Source: Saonia flava (GTDB lineage: Bacteria > Bacteroidota > Bacteroidia > Flavobacteriales > Flavobacteriaceae). From it: a stretch of DNA of 64,000 nt. Shown here one piece after another: positions 8,062 through 16,083 of this stretch. How positions within the stretch are numbered: the stretch's first letter is position 1; every line of letters begins with the position of its first letter. A program made the position numbers and the translations under genes. The notes beneath the pieces were generated by a model. The model ran no database searches and was not told the DNA's origin. It saw only the letters and a program-made list of their open reading frames with translations. The stretch spans positions 310,001-374,000 of the forward strand of contig NZ_JAATJJ010000001.1 in assembly GCF_011927795.1 (NCBI RefSeq). Direction: 5' to 3'.

Positions 8062-8904
8062 ATGAAATCACCCAACTGGCAGACTGCCATGGAATTTGAG
8101 GATATTACCTATAAAAAGTGCAACGGCGTGGCACGTATTGCCTTTAATAGGCCCAATGTGCGCAATGCCTTTAGACCAAAGACCACCAGCGAACTCTATA
8201 AAGCTTTTTATGATGCACAAGAGGATACGTCCATAGGCGTGGTATTACTTTCAGCGGAAGGGCCGTCCACAAAAGACGGAGTGTATTCCTTTTGCAGTGG
8301 GGGTGACCAAAAGGCTAGGGGACACAAAGGCTATGTAGGTGAAGATGGTATGCACAGGCTCAATATTTTGGAGGTACAACGATTGATCCGTTTTATGCCC
8401 AAAGTGGTTATTGCCGTGGTGCCAGGTTGGGCCGTAGGTGGTGGCCATAGCCTCCATGTGGTGTGCGACATGACCCTTGCCAGTAAGGAACATGCCATTT
8501 TTAAACAAACAGATGCAGATGTCACCAGTTTTGATGGCGGGTATGGTTCTGCCTACTTGGCAAAAATGGTGGGACAAAAGAAAGCCCGTGAAATTTTCTT
8601 TTTGGGCAGGAACTATTCTGCACAAGAGGCCTATGAAATGGGTATGGTAAACGCCGTGGTTCCCCATGAGGAATTGGAGGATACCGCCTACCAATGGGCA
8701 CAAGAAGTATTGGAAAAATCCCCAACATCCATAAAAATGCTAAAGTTTGCCATGAACCTTACCGATGATGGTATGGTAGGGCAGCAGGTATTTGCAGGGG
8801 AAGCTACACGTTTGGCCTATATGACAGAAGAGGCCAAAGAAGGTAGGAACGCTTTCTTGGAAAAGCGTAAGCCCAACTTTGGAAAAGATAATTGGATTCC
8901 GTAA
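8062..8904 (+). CDS. menB: 1,4-dihydroxy-2-naphthoyl-CoA synthase (MenB)
   Basis: A crotonase-fold enzyme that closes the naphthalene ring of o-succinylbenzoyl-CoA in menaquinone synthesis, in the cytoplasm. It shows FCSGGDQKARG (78-87), the oxyanion-hole segment PGWAVGGGHSLH (121-132) and TSFDGGYGSAYL (155-166). The preceding QTDADV (149-154) has the acidic residue of bicarbonate-independent (type II) MenB, as in mycobacterial enzymes, instead of the QTGP of E. coli. At 280 residues it has the usual length. No other men gene is adjacent. A terminator-like hairpin lies just upstream and one follows at 9058. Confidence 0.95.
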   Translation: MKSPNWQTAMEFEDITYKKCNGVARIAFNRPNVRNAFRPKTTSELYKAFYDAQEDTSIGVVLLSAEGPSTKDGVYSFCSGGDQKARGHKGYVGEDGMHRLNILEVQRLIRFMPKVVIAVVPGWAVGGGHSLHVVCDMTLASKEHAIFKQTDADVTSFDGGYGSAYLAKMVGQKKAREIFFLGRNYSAQEAYEMGMVNAVVPHEELEDTAYQWAQEVLEKSPTSIKMLKFAMNLTDDGMVGQQVFAGEATRLAYMTEEAKEGRNAFLEKRKPNFGKDNWIP

Positions 8905-8929
8905 AAAGCAAATAGGGTTAAAAGTTCTG

Positions 8930-9000
8930 TACCGTTCCTGAGAAAGCAGGAGTCAATACCGCATTAGTGGATTCCGCATCCTATGTGGAATGCAGCGGCA
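8930..9000. repeat. Degenerate intergenic palindromic repeat
   Basis: CGTTCCTGAGAAAGCAGGAGTC followed by TGGATTCCGCATCC and TGTGGAATGCAGCGGCATTCC. The mirrored CATTCC/GGAATG words resemble decayed copies of dispersed palindromic elements common between genes in flavobacteria. The gap 8905-9266 holds this repeat, a terminator and the DM13 promoter, and nothing else I can recognise. Confidence 0.4.
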
Positions 9001-9057
9001 TTCCCATATGATATACAACAGCACTTCTTGGAAGAAATTTGGGGATACCCCAAACTA

Positions 9058-9091
9058 AAAAGAGTCTTATCAATTAAGACAAGACTCTTTT
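9058..9091 (+). terminator. Intrinsic terminator after menB
   Basis: Perfect 11-base arms AAAAGAGTCTT (9058-9068) and AAGACTCTTTT (9081-9091) around a 12-base loop, ending in Ts. It works formally in both directions. It is 150 bases past menB. Confidence 0.65.
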
Positions 9092-9234
9092 ACGAGAACA
9101 CTATATGAAAATGAAAAAATTAACTTCTTTTTTATTACACTGTAAATATATATTCAGCATAGGCTAAAAGAAAACTATTGTTGTGAACCTGCCCATAAAT
9201 GTTGTGTGGTGATCTTTTTGTGATATTTGACCAG

Positions 9235-9242
9235 TATCTTTG
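9235..9242 (+). promoter_or_regulatory. Flavobacterial -7 promoter element
   Basis: TATCTTTG matches the Bacteroidota consensus TAnnTTTG and lies 24 bases before the DM13 gene start. A TTG about 14 bases upstream could serve as the -33 element, though the spacing is short. Confidence 0.5.
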
Positions 9243-9266
9243 TGTAATATCTAAAGAAATTGGATT

Positions 9267-9746
9267 ATGAAATACGTGTACTTACTATCTGTTTTACTTG
9301 TTTTTTTGGTTTCTTGCTCTAGCACCGATATAAAAGAAGAGGAGGAAATGGCAATTATAGAGGAAGAAGAAATGGAAATGGTCATGGAAGAAGAGGAAGA
9401 AGAGATGATGGAGGAGGATATGATGGAAGAGGAAGAGGAATCCTCTATGGCCCTAATGGGGGAATTTATGGATGGCGCTCATCCTACCAGTGGATCGGTA
9501 ACCATAAATGAGGATATGACCCTATTGACCTTGACCAATTTTAAATCGGACGATGGTCCTTCCTTGGAATTGTACATTGCTTCCAATACCAATGCCGATG
9601 AATATGTTTCCTTAGGTGGACTACAGGGATTGGAAGGGGATTTTACTTATGAACTGCCCAACACTATAGATTTTGGGACCCACAATGTTATTATGGTATG
9701 GTGTGTGCCCTTTTCCGTGAATTTTGGGTATGCTGTTTTAGAGTAA
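9267..9746 (+). CDS. DM13 domain lipoprotein with Glu/Met-rich linker
   Basis: A 159-residue lipoprotein: the signal peptide ends at LVSC with Cys17. Residues about 24-62 are almost entirely Glu and Met with one short AI break. Residues 64-159 form a DM13 domain (GEFMDGAHPTSGSVTI, LELYIASN, HNVIMVWCVPFSVNFGYAVL), including the conserved Cys in VWC. DM13 domains are thought to take part in electron transfer, and the VWC cysteine is conserved in the family. The acidic methionine tract could bind metal or simply act as a spacer. Its own promoter is visible. Confidence 0.8.
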   Translation: MKYVYLLSVLLVFLVSCSSTDIKEEEEMAIIEEEEMEMVMEEEEEEMMEEDMMEEEEESSMALMGEFMDGAHPTSGSVTINEDMTLLTLTNFKSDDGPSLELYIASNTNADEYVSLGGLQGLEGDFTYELPNTIDFGTHNVIMVWCVPFSVNFGYAVLE

Positions 9747-9750
9747 TCCT

Positions 9751-9999
9751 GTCATTTCGAACGCAGTGAGAAATCTCTCCGCAGTCATTTCGAGCGAATG
9801 CGAGAAATCTCAACCTTGTTCTTTTGGATTTCTCGTCGCACTTTCAGGCTCTGTCGAAATGACTATTGAACCACTGCTTGTCATTTCGAGCGAATGCGAG
9901 AAATCTCAACCTTGTTCTTTTAGATTTCTCAGTCGTTTCCTCCTTCGAAATGACCTTGGGTTTCTTTGCAGTCATTTCGAGCGAATGCGAGAAATCTAC
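9751..9999. repeat. Palindromic repeat cluster, left of GIY-YIG gene
   Basis: Six copies of a TCATTTCGA...GAGAAATCT unit, in both orientations, with cores such as GCGAATGC. It contains block A (9810-9907) and block B (9907-9968), each present again on the right side of the nuclease gene. An open frame across this region is repeat sequence, not a gene. Confidence 0.85.
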
Positions 10000-10299
10000 C
10001 TATATAACTTCTTGATTCAAAAATTCCCAATCAGGATTAAAGGAATTAATCAGATTATCCTTTTTCTCCCTACGCCATTTTTTAAGTTCCTTTTCCCTGA
10101 GAATAGCAGTTTTTATACTTTCAAATCCTTCATAGTATATCAAATGGTAGCAATTATATTTGCCAGCAAAGGATATCTTTTGGTTTTTACTATCAAAATA
10201 ATGCTGTGAAAGCCGCCTTTGAATATTGTTGGTCACTCCAATGTAAAGAGTTGTTTTGTTTTCATTTGTGACTATATAAACAAAGAAAGAATGCAGCAT
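10000..10299 (-). CDS. GIY-YIG nuclease family protein
   Basis: A 99-residue single-domain GIY-YIG endonuclease (UPF0213/YhbQ type). FFVYIVTN (5-12) and LYIGVTNNIQRRL (18-30) are the two signature strands with the catalytic Tyr and Arg. The Glu in AILREKELKKW (about 66) is the likely metal ligand. The start is placed at ATG 10299, before MLHSFF, because a start 30 bases earlier would lie in the flanking repeat. The stop codon abuts the left repeat cluster and the start lies 20 bases from the right one, so gene and repeats appear to form one unit. A link to repeat mobility is inference. Confidence 0.85.
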   Translation of the reverse strand: MLHSFFVYIVTNENKTTLYIGVTNNIQRRLSQHYFDSKNQKISFAGKYNCYHLIYYEGFESIKTAILREKELKKWRREKKDNLINSFNPDWEFLNQEVI

Positions 10300-10318
10300 T
10301 TTTAAATATAAGGATTTT

Positions 10319-10615
10319 AGATTTCTCACGCTCGCTACACTCGGTTCGAAATGACTAAGTACATTTTTTTGTCATTTCGACTGTAAGGAGAAATCCCAAC
10401 TTTGTTCTTTTAGATTTCTCAGTCGTTTCCTCCTTCGAAATGACCTTGGGTTTCTTTGTGTCATTTCGAACACAGTGAGAAATCTCAACCTTGTTCTCTT
10501 GGATTTCTCGTCGCACTTTCAGGCTCTGTCGAAATGACTATTGAACCACTGCTGGTCATTTCGAGCGAATGCGAGAAATCTCCATAACGTAATTCCAACC
10601 AAAGGGAGAAATCTC
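10319..10615. repeat. Palindromic repeat cluster, right of GIY-YIG gene
   Basis: About seven units of the same TCATTTCGA...GAGAAATCT element in alternating orientation. Block B recurs at 10397-10458 (61 of 62 identical by eye) and block A at 10485-10582 (96 of 98). The order is B-A here but A-B on the left. The gap 10300-10626 holds nothing but repeats. Confidence 0.85.
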
Positions 10616-10626
10616 TTTCCAAAACC

Positions 10627-12174
10627 TCAATCCCACTGAAAAGCAAAATACATGCTTTGCTCATCTCCTAAATTTCTAATGGCATGGGGAATATTTGAAG
10701 ACGCATAATATACATCCCCTGCTTTGGCCTGGTACTTTTTGTTTCCTATTTCCATTTCTGTTTCCCCCTTGATCATAAGAATGATTTCCGCTGCTCCATG
10801 GGTATGGGGTTCGTGGCTTTTAATACCGCCATTTAAATTGGTCACATGCATTTCATAATAAGGACACATAGTCGTTTTTCTGTGGAAATAATTTCTAATT
10901 CCGCCTTTGTCATGCTCTTTGAATTCGATCTCCTCAAAATTATAAATAGCGGAGCCCTCTTCTTTTCCCCTTGCCAAATCCATATCATCCGAGGAATAGG
11001 TCATTTGATAATAGCTGGCCTTGTCCGATAAAATCTCTATTTCCCCTGTATCTCCAGGCAATACAAGCATTACACTATTAGGGCCAACTGTTTTTGAAAT
11101 TCCATTTACATTTACTTTTAAATCCCCTTCCTTAACAATGAGTATCTGTTCCTTTTTGGTATTGTAAAGTGTTTTCTTTTCTGCTTTTGATAGATAGTTA
11201 ATATTGAATACCATATCATTAAAATGATTGGTTTCTCCCTTAATTAAAACAGAGCTTAACTCATCTTCTTCCAAAGAATATACTTTGGCCTCTACTTTTT
11301 TAGGGACCCTATCGCTCCAAAGCCATTCCAAAGACTCTGGTAGAATAGAACCTGCATGCTTGCCATTATGCCCTCCATTTCCAGCTATGAATATATGTTC
11401 GTAATCCTTATAGGTAAGGGCAGATTCCATCTGTAGGTTGGCCAACCACCAATTACCATACTCATTATCCAAATCATTGGAACCATCCTCCATGAATATT
11501 TTAATATCCTTTTTGTCGTTTTTACGAATCATGGGGGGATAGTTATGCCCTCCTCTAATATCTGTATAGCTTCCAAAATGACTTAGTACCTTTTGAAAGG
11601 AGTCCGTATGGAACCATGCTACGGAAAAGGCACAAATGGCACCGGATGACAAGCCACCAATAGCCCTCATTTTTGGGTCATCAGAAATAGTATAATCCTT
11701 CTTTAACTCAGGAATCATTTCTTTTAAGAGAAAATCACCATACAGTCCCGTAACATCGTCATATTCAAAGCTTCTATTGGTCACGCGCCATGGGCTTTCT
11801 GCTGCGGGTGCAGATTTATCATGCCCAGGGTTTATGAACAATCCAATCGTCACGGGCATTTTTCCTTGGGCAATTAAATTATCAAAAACTACGGGAACAT
11901 TAAAATCCCCATCTGGATCTACATAGGAATGGCCATCTTGAAAGACCATCAAGGCAGCTGGTTTAGAGGCATCGTACTGTGCAGGCACATACACATAGTA
12001 ATCTCTTATGGTATTGGCAAAAACTGTACTTTCCCACGAATATTTTGTGACCACTCCTTTTGGGATGCCTTCATAACTCCATGAATTGGGCCCATGTTCA
12101 TAATCATCTTGGGCTTTAAGTATTGTAATGCCCAAACAAAATAATACTACTGAGAATTGTCTTAAGTGTTTCAT
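10627..12174 (-). CDS. Exported esterase with C-terminal cupin domains
   Basis: A 515-residue secreted protein, signal peptide MKHLRQ...ILKAQ. Residues 30-295 are an enterochelin-esterase-like alpha/beta hydrolase with nucleophile S176 in GLSSG. An acid-box region FMEDGSNDLDNEYGNWW and a His in GGHNGKHAG follow. Residues about 300-515 hold two cupin segments, the second with HEPHTHGAAEIILMIKGE and GDVYYASSNIPHAI. Esterases of this type often cut acyl decorations from plant polysaccharides. The start at 12174 makes an ATGA overlap with the stop of the upstream DUF6807 gene, so the two are translationally coupled. Cupin fusion to an esterase is unusual. Confidence 0.8.
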   Translation of the reverse strand: MKHLRQFSVVLFCLGITILKAQDDYEHGPNSWSYEGIPKGVVTKYSWESTVFANTIRDYYVYVPAQYDASKPAALMVFQDGHSYVDPDGDFNVPVVFDNLIAQGKMPVTIGLFINPGHDKSAPAAESPWRVTNRSFEYDDVTGLYGDFLLKEMIPELKKDYTISDDPKMRAIGGLSSGAICAFSVAWFHTDSFQKVLSHFGSYTDIRGGHNYPPMIRKNDKKDIKIFMEDGSNDLDNEYGNWWLANLQMESALTYKDYEHIFIAGNGGHNGKHAGSILPESLEWLWSDRVPKKVEAKVYSLEEDELSSVLIKGETNHFNDMVFNINYLSKAEKKTLYNTKKEQILIVKEGDLKVNVNGISKTVGPNSVMLVLPGDTGEIEILSDKASYYQMTYSSDDMDLARGKEEGSAIYNFEEIEFKEHDKGGIRNYFHRKTTMCPYYEMHVTNLNGGIKSHEPHTHGAAEIILMIKGETEMEIGNKKYQAKAGDVYYASSNIPHAIRNLGDEQSMYFAFQWD

Positions 12175-13112
12175 TTTATAGTTTCTTGATATGTGTCCCA
12201 AAGCGAATCCGCTTCCTCACGGGTTATTTTTTTGCTGTTTACTACGAGTCTGTATTTTAAAATATAGGTTTGTTTAGGTTGTAGCAACCAATCCGTAGTT
12301 TTGGTCGGTGCAAAATTTATAAATATAAATCCGTCATGATTTGCTTCTGGCCAGACCCGTAAAGGTTCTGGAAAGTTATAGTTGTTAGGGTGGGAGAGGA
12401 GGAGTACCCCACCATAATCATCTCCCAGTTCTCCTTGAACCAAACACCATTTTCCCGTTGTACCATCAATCTCATCTCTTGTATTTATTTCTGATGAAAT
12501 AACTTCGCTATTTGTTGCATTCCACTCTTCTGTTGCCCTTAGGCTAAAACCAGCATAGCGGTGCTTCAGTATTTTAAAGGGACTGTCCGCGGCACAACTA
12601 TATTCTAAGGTAAAATCAATAGTGTATTGGTTTTCAGAAAGAGGATTGATTGTTAACGTTTGTACCTCGTTCAAAGCAACCTTGTCCTTTCCATTTTTAA
12701 GGACCACATGTTCGTGCAGGACACTATAACTATTTTTTGATTCCTCTGTAAAACCCGCAAAACGGACTGTCCCTTGTTTTCCTCCAATATTCCAAAAATC
12801 AATGGTATCGTTCTCAAAGAGTACTTGCGTCCAAGGGTTCCAAATACCATAATGGTGGTAATGGTCTTTGGGCTGAATCTGGGTCAAGGTATGTCCGTTC
12901 AAGGTTTTTAAGGGATGTATAAAACCACTCCTGGCATAGGCAGGGTCAACACCTTTTGGTGCCTTATAGGTTGTAAATTGATAGGACAACACAGGCTTTT
13001 TTTTAATCTTCATCACCAAGGCCCCATTCTCTTTAATGGAACTTACCGGGTTGGACTTACATCCAACCAAAACAAGCAAAAAGAGAGAAAATATCAGAAA
13101 TAAAGGCTTCAC
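12171..13112 (-). CDS. DUF6807 (PmoA-family) lipoprotein
   Basis: A 313-residue lipoprotein (LVLVGC, Cys18) of the family annotated PmoA or DUF6807. The diagnostic HYHHYGIWNPW lies near residue 83, and ATEEWNATNSEVISSEINTRDE in the second half is typical. Despite the name it is not methane monooxygenase; members occur in sugar-acid and keto-sugar utilisation loci of Bacteroidota and Planctomycetes, function unproven. Start is GTG. It is the first gene of a two-gene operon with the esterase-cupin gene and diverges from the Gfo/Idh/MocA gene. Confidence 0.8.
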   Translation of the reverse strand: MKPLFLIFSLFLLVLVGCKSNPVSSIKENGALVMKIKKKPVLSYQFTTYKAPKGVDPAYARSGFIHPLKTLNGHTLTQIQPKDHYHHYGIWNPWTQVLFENDTIDFWNIGGKQGTVRFAGFTEESKNSYSVLHEHVVLKNGKDKVALNEVQTLTINPLSENQYTIDFTLEYSCAADSPFKILKHRYAGFSLRATEEWNATNSEVISSEINTRDEIDGTTGKWCLVQGELGDDYGGVLLLSHPNNYNFPEPLRVWPEANHDGFIFINFAPTKTTDWLLQPKQTYILKYRLVVNSKKITREEADSLWDTYQETIK

Positions 13113-13281
13113 TAGGAATGGGTTTTGGTTATTTAAATATAAAAGATTATTTCGAAAGAAATCTATTATAAATCTCCTGGATTCCTCTTCGAAAAAAAGC
13201 GCTGTCAGAATTACACAAGGTACTTAATGATATAAATATCAGGCTTTTTATTTCATAAAATTCTAAAAGAACGTTAAAATG

Positions 13282-13291
13282 CAATCGATTG
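13282..13291. promoter_or_regulatory. Candidate LacI-type operator CAATCGATTG
   Basis: A perfect 10-base palindrome 62 bases before the Gfo/Idh/MocA start. The same GCAATCGATT word occurs before the xylanase gene at 14914. LacI-family operators are centred palindromes of this kind. No LacI gene is in the window. Confidence 0.45.
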
Positions 13292-13352
13292 TTAAAACCA
13301 ACATACCTTTTTCATAACTTGTTGAATATTAGAAATAATCAACCAAAACCTC

Positions 13353-14444
13353 ATGGAAAATAGAAGAACCTTTATTAAAAAGTCTGGATTATTGGTAGCC
13401 GCAAGTTCTTTGCCCCTTACCGCGTTTTCAATACCCATACAGAAGAAAAAACTGGGTGTTGCATTAGTGGGCCTGGGATACTACAGTAGAGATTTATTAT
13501 CCCCTGCTTTGCAATTGACAGAAAATTGTGAACTAAAGGGAATAGTAACGGGCAGTCCAGAAAAAATACCTGTTTGGAAAGAAAAGTATGGTTTAAAAGA
13601 TAAGAACATCTACAATTATGAGAACATGCACGAGATGGCAAATAATGACGAAATAGATGTAGTCTACATTGTACTCCCAAACACATTACATAAAAAATAT
13701 ACATTAATAGCTGCCAATGCAGGCAAGCATGTTTGGTGCGAAAAACCAATGGCTACTACTGTAGAAGATTGCCAAATAATGATTGATGCCTGCAAGAAAA
13801 ATAAGGTGCAATTAACTATTGGTTATCGATTGCAGCACGAGCCTGTTACACAAAAAATAACCAAATGGGCAACAGAGAAACCTTACGGAACCATTAAACA
13901 TGTATTTTCAGAAACAGGATTCCATAATGGCGCAAATGACCCTATGCACTGGAAAATACGCAAGGAATATGGAGGCGGTGCCATGTTCGATATGGGTGTG
14001 TATGCCCTAAACGCTTCACGTTATGTTACAGGACTGGAACCCATAGCCGTTAGTGCCATACAAAGCAATACACGTTCCCATATTTTTGATGCGGATGAAA
14101 CTACCGTATTTAATCTTGAATTCCCTAATGAAATAACAGCTGCTTGTAAAGCCACTTTTGCAGCAAATATTGGAATGTTGCATACTATTTGTGAAAATGG
14201 GTCATATGAGCTAAAACCTTTTCAAAGTTATTCAGGAGTTAAAGGAACTACGAGTGATGGAAAAATACTAAACCCATCCGAAGGAAACCAGCAAGCTAGA
14301 CAAATGGATGATGATGCTTTGGCTATTCTTAGTGGAGACCCAAACAATGTCCTTGTTCCCGGAGAAGAAGGTTTATTGGACATAAAAGTGGTGGAGGCCA
14401 TACAGAAATCCGCTTCAAAGAATGGAGAACGGGTAACCATTTAA
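13353..14444 (+). CDS. Gfo/Idh/MocA family oxidoreductase, Tat-exported
   Basis: An NAD(P)-dependent sugar oxidoreductase of 363 residues. The twin-arginine signal is NRRTFIKKSGLLVAASSLPL (3-22). The Rossmann motif is VALVGLGYYS (36-45) and the EKP motif sits at 130-132. The domain after it has the usual GGGAMFDMGVY. Export by Tat with pre-bound cofactor resembles glucose-fructose oxidoreductase. It may oxidise sugars in the periplasm, which suits the divergent DUF6807 and downstream xylanase genes. The upstream palindrome CAATCGATTG suggests sugar-responsive control. Confidence 0.88.
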   Translation: MENRRTFIKKSGLLVAASSLPLTAFSIPIQKKKLGVALVGLGYYSRDLLSPALQLTENCELKGIVTGSPEKIPVWKEKYGLKDKNIYNYENMHEMANNDEIDVVYIVLPNTLHKKYTLIAANAGKHVWCEKPMATTVEDCQIMIDACKKNKVQLTIGYRLQHEPVTQKITKWATEKPYGTIKHVFSETGFHNGANDPMHWKIRKEYGGGAMFDMGVYALNASRYVTGLEPIAVSAIQSNTRSHIFDADETTVFNLEFPNEITAACKATFAANIGMLHTICENGSYELKPFQSYSGVKGTTSDGKILNPSEGNQQARQMDDDALAILSGDPNNVLVPGEEGLLDIKVVEAIQKSASKNGERVTI

Positions 14445-14507
14445 TTAAAAATTATTTTTAATATTGTTTAGTTGCCCTTAATGCTTTAAATAGGTACCCA
14501 AGAATTA

Positions 14508-14861
14508 ATGCACACAACTAATTTCTACCTTACCAAAGAGGAGCCAAACAAAAGCTGCCTATTGGCAATGCGGGATCTTGTGCTTGGCTATGACCGGGAG
14601 ATAACTGAAACAACCAAATATGGAATGCCCTGCTTTGTATATAAAACCAAGGTGTTTTGTTATTTATGGGTGGACAAAAAGAGTCGTGAACCCTATTTTC
14701 TTATGGTGGAAGGAAAGCATCTTAACCACCCAAAGTTGGAAACAGGTACACGTGCTAGAATGAAAGTTTTCCCTGTGGACCCAAACAAGGACTTACCAGT
14801 GGCAGATATTCATGAAATCATGAATGAGGCACTGGATTTCATCAAGAACAAGAGCAATTAA
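14508..14861 (+). CDS. DUF1801 domain protein
   Basis: A 117-residue cytoplasmic protein of the DUF1801 (YdhG-like) fold. It has ETTKYGMPCFVYKTKVFCYLW near the centre and AMRDLVLGYDREI before it. Function in the family is unsettled; structures resemble small binding domains. It sits alone between the oxidoreductase and the xylanase on the same strand and shows no functional tie to them. Confidence 0.8.
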   Translation: MHTTNFYLTKEEPNKSCLLAMRDLVLGYDREITETTKYGMPCFVYKTKVFCYLWVDKKSREPYFLMVEGKHLNHPKLETGTRARMKVFPVDPNKDLPVADIHEIMNEALDFIKNKSN

Positions 14862-14913
14862 ACAAATTTTAAAAATATTGTTTGGTATATTTTTGTAGTT
14901 TTATACATATTAC

Positions 14914-14923
14914 GCAATCGATT
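14914..14923. promoter_or_regulatory. Second copy of GCAATCGATT motif
   Basis: GCAATCGATT occurs 25 bases before the xylanase start. AATCGATT is self-complementary. A TAnnTTTG-like box (TATTTTTG, 14888-14895) precedes it. The copy shared with 13282 suggests the same regulator controls both genes. Confidence 0.4.
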
Positions 14924-14947
14924 TCCAAAACAAATAAAACCACCATC

Positions 14948-16078
14948 ATGAAAGCATTTAAAACACTTGTAGTACTAACCATAGCACTAATTACCTATAC
15001 TTCTTGTAAGGAGAAAACGGTAGCGGTTGTAGAGGAAGAAATACCTTCTTTAAAAGCATCCTACGAAAATGATTTTCTAATTGGATCAGCACTTAACGGA
15101 AGACAAATAAATGAAGAAGATAGTGTTCAAAATGCCTTGATTGCTAGAGAATTTAATAGCTATACAGCTGAAAATATCATGAAATCCATGCACATTCACC
15201 CTGCAAAGGACACTTTTAATTTTGAAATGCCCGACAAACTATTTGCCTTAGCTGAAAAAAATGGAGCTAAAGTTCATGGCCATACCTTAATATGGCACAG
15301 TCAACTTTCTTCCTTCTTCTATGGAATTAAAGATAGTACTGAAATGGTTTCGGCAATGACCGACCATATTAACACCATCGCTGGCAGATATGCTGGAAAA
15401 TTGGATAGTTGGGATGTGGTCAATGAAGCTGTTGAAGGAGATGGTTCACTAAGAAAATCTGTTTTCTTGAATGTATTGGGTGAAGATTATTTGCCATTGT
15501 CGTTTAAGCTGGCCGCCGCGGCAGACCCACAAGCGGATTTATACTATAATGATTATAGTATGACGGGGGAAGCAAAAAGAAAAGGGGTCATTGAAATGGT
15601 TAAAAAAATACAAGAAAGTGGTGCCAAGATAGACGGAATAGGTATGCAAGGACATTGGCATTTAGATTCTCCTTCTTTAGAGGAAATTGAAACCAGTATT
15701 TTAGAATATGCTGCCTTGGGAGTTAAAGTGGCCATTACGGAATTGGATATTGATGTACTTCCCAATCCAAGAAATGTAGAAGGTGCGGATATAAGTCAAA
15801 GAGCAGAGATAGATGCCCAGAACAACCCATATGTTAATGGCTTGCCAGATTCTATTAATGTGGCATTGGCAAAACGCTATGAGGATCTATTCAAATTGTT
15901 TTTAAAACACTCAGACAAAATAAGTAGGGTTACCCTTTGGGGTGTAAACGATGGGGACTCATGGAAAAATAACTTTCCAGCTAGGGGACGTACAAACTAT
16001 TGCTTACTTTTTGATAGAAACAATCAGCCTAAAAAAGCGTATGAAAGTGTAATGGCCCTAAAAGAAAACAAAGAATAG
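14948..16078 (+). CDS. Endo-1,4-beta-xylanase, GH10 lipoprotein
   Basis: A retaining GH10 xylanase of 376 residues anchored as a lipoprotein (TYTSCK, Cys20). The catalytic acid/base is E160 in WDVVNEAV and the nucleophile E265 in ITELDIDV. KVHGHTLIWHSQ (109-120) and the substrate-binding LWGVNDGDSWKNNFP near the C-terminus are also diagnostic. It cuts beta-1,4-xylan chains at the cell surface or in the periplasm. The ATG at 14948 is chosen because it starts a clean signal peptide; earlier in-frame codons add an implausible leader. Confidence 0.95.
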   Translation: MKAFKTLVVLTIALITYTSCKEKTVAVVEEEIPSLKASYENDFLIGSALNGRQINEEDSVQNALIAREFNSYTAENIMKSMHIHPAKDTFNFEMPDKLFALAEKNGAKVHGHTLIWHSQLSSFFYGIKDSTEMVSAMTDHINTIAGRYAGKLDSWDVVNEAVEGDGSLRKSVFLNVLGEDYLPLSFKLAAAADPQADLYYNDYSMTGEAKRKGVIEMVKKIQESGAKIDGIGMQGHWHLDSPSLEEIETSILEYAALGVKVAITELDIDVLPNPRNVEGADISQRAEIDAQNNPYVNGLPDSINVALAKRYEDLFKLFLKHSDKISRVTLWGVNDGDSWKNNFPARGRTNYCLLFDRNNQPKKAYESVMALKENKE

Positions 16079-16083
16079 CAGTA

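Noticed and set aside
7868-8065. 65-residue plus-strand frame overlapping menB by 4 bases
   Set aside because: It contains a terminator-like hairpin with T-run, begins inside leader repeat B, and resembles no family; more likely leader sequence than a gene.
8251-8703. 150-residue minus-strand frame
   Set aside because: Antisense to menB, which has all active-site motifs.
9766-10209. 147-residue plus-strand frame
   Set aside because: It is a translation of palindromic repeats and the antisense of the GIY-YIG gene.
9751-10615. Possible CRISPR array
   Set aside because: Repeats alternate in orientation, spacing is irregular, and the repeats are palindromic intergenic elements; no cas genes are present.
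12171-13112. Methane monooxygenase PmoA
   Set aside because: The family name is historic; the protein is a soluble lipoprotein of DUF6807 type with no membrane helices or copper-enzyme partners.
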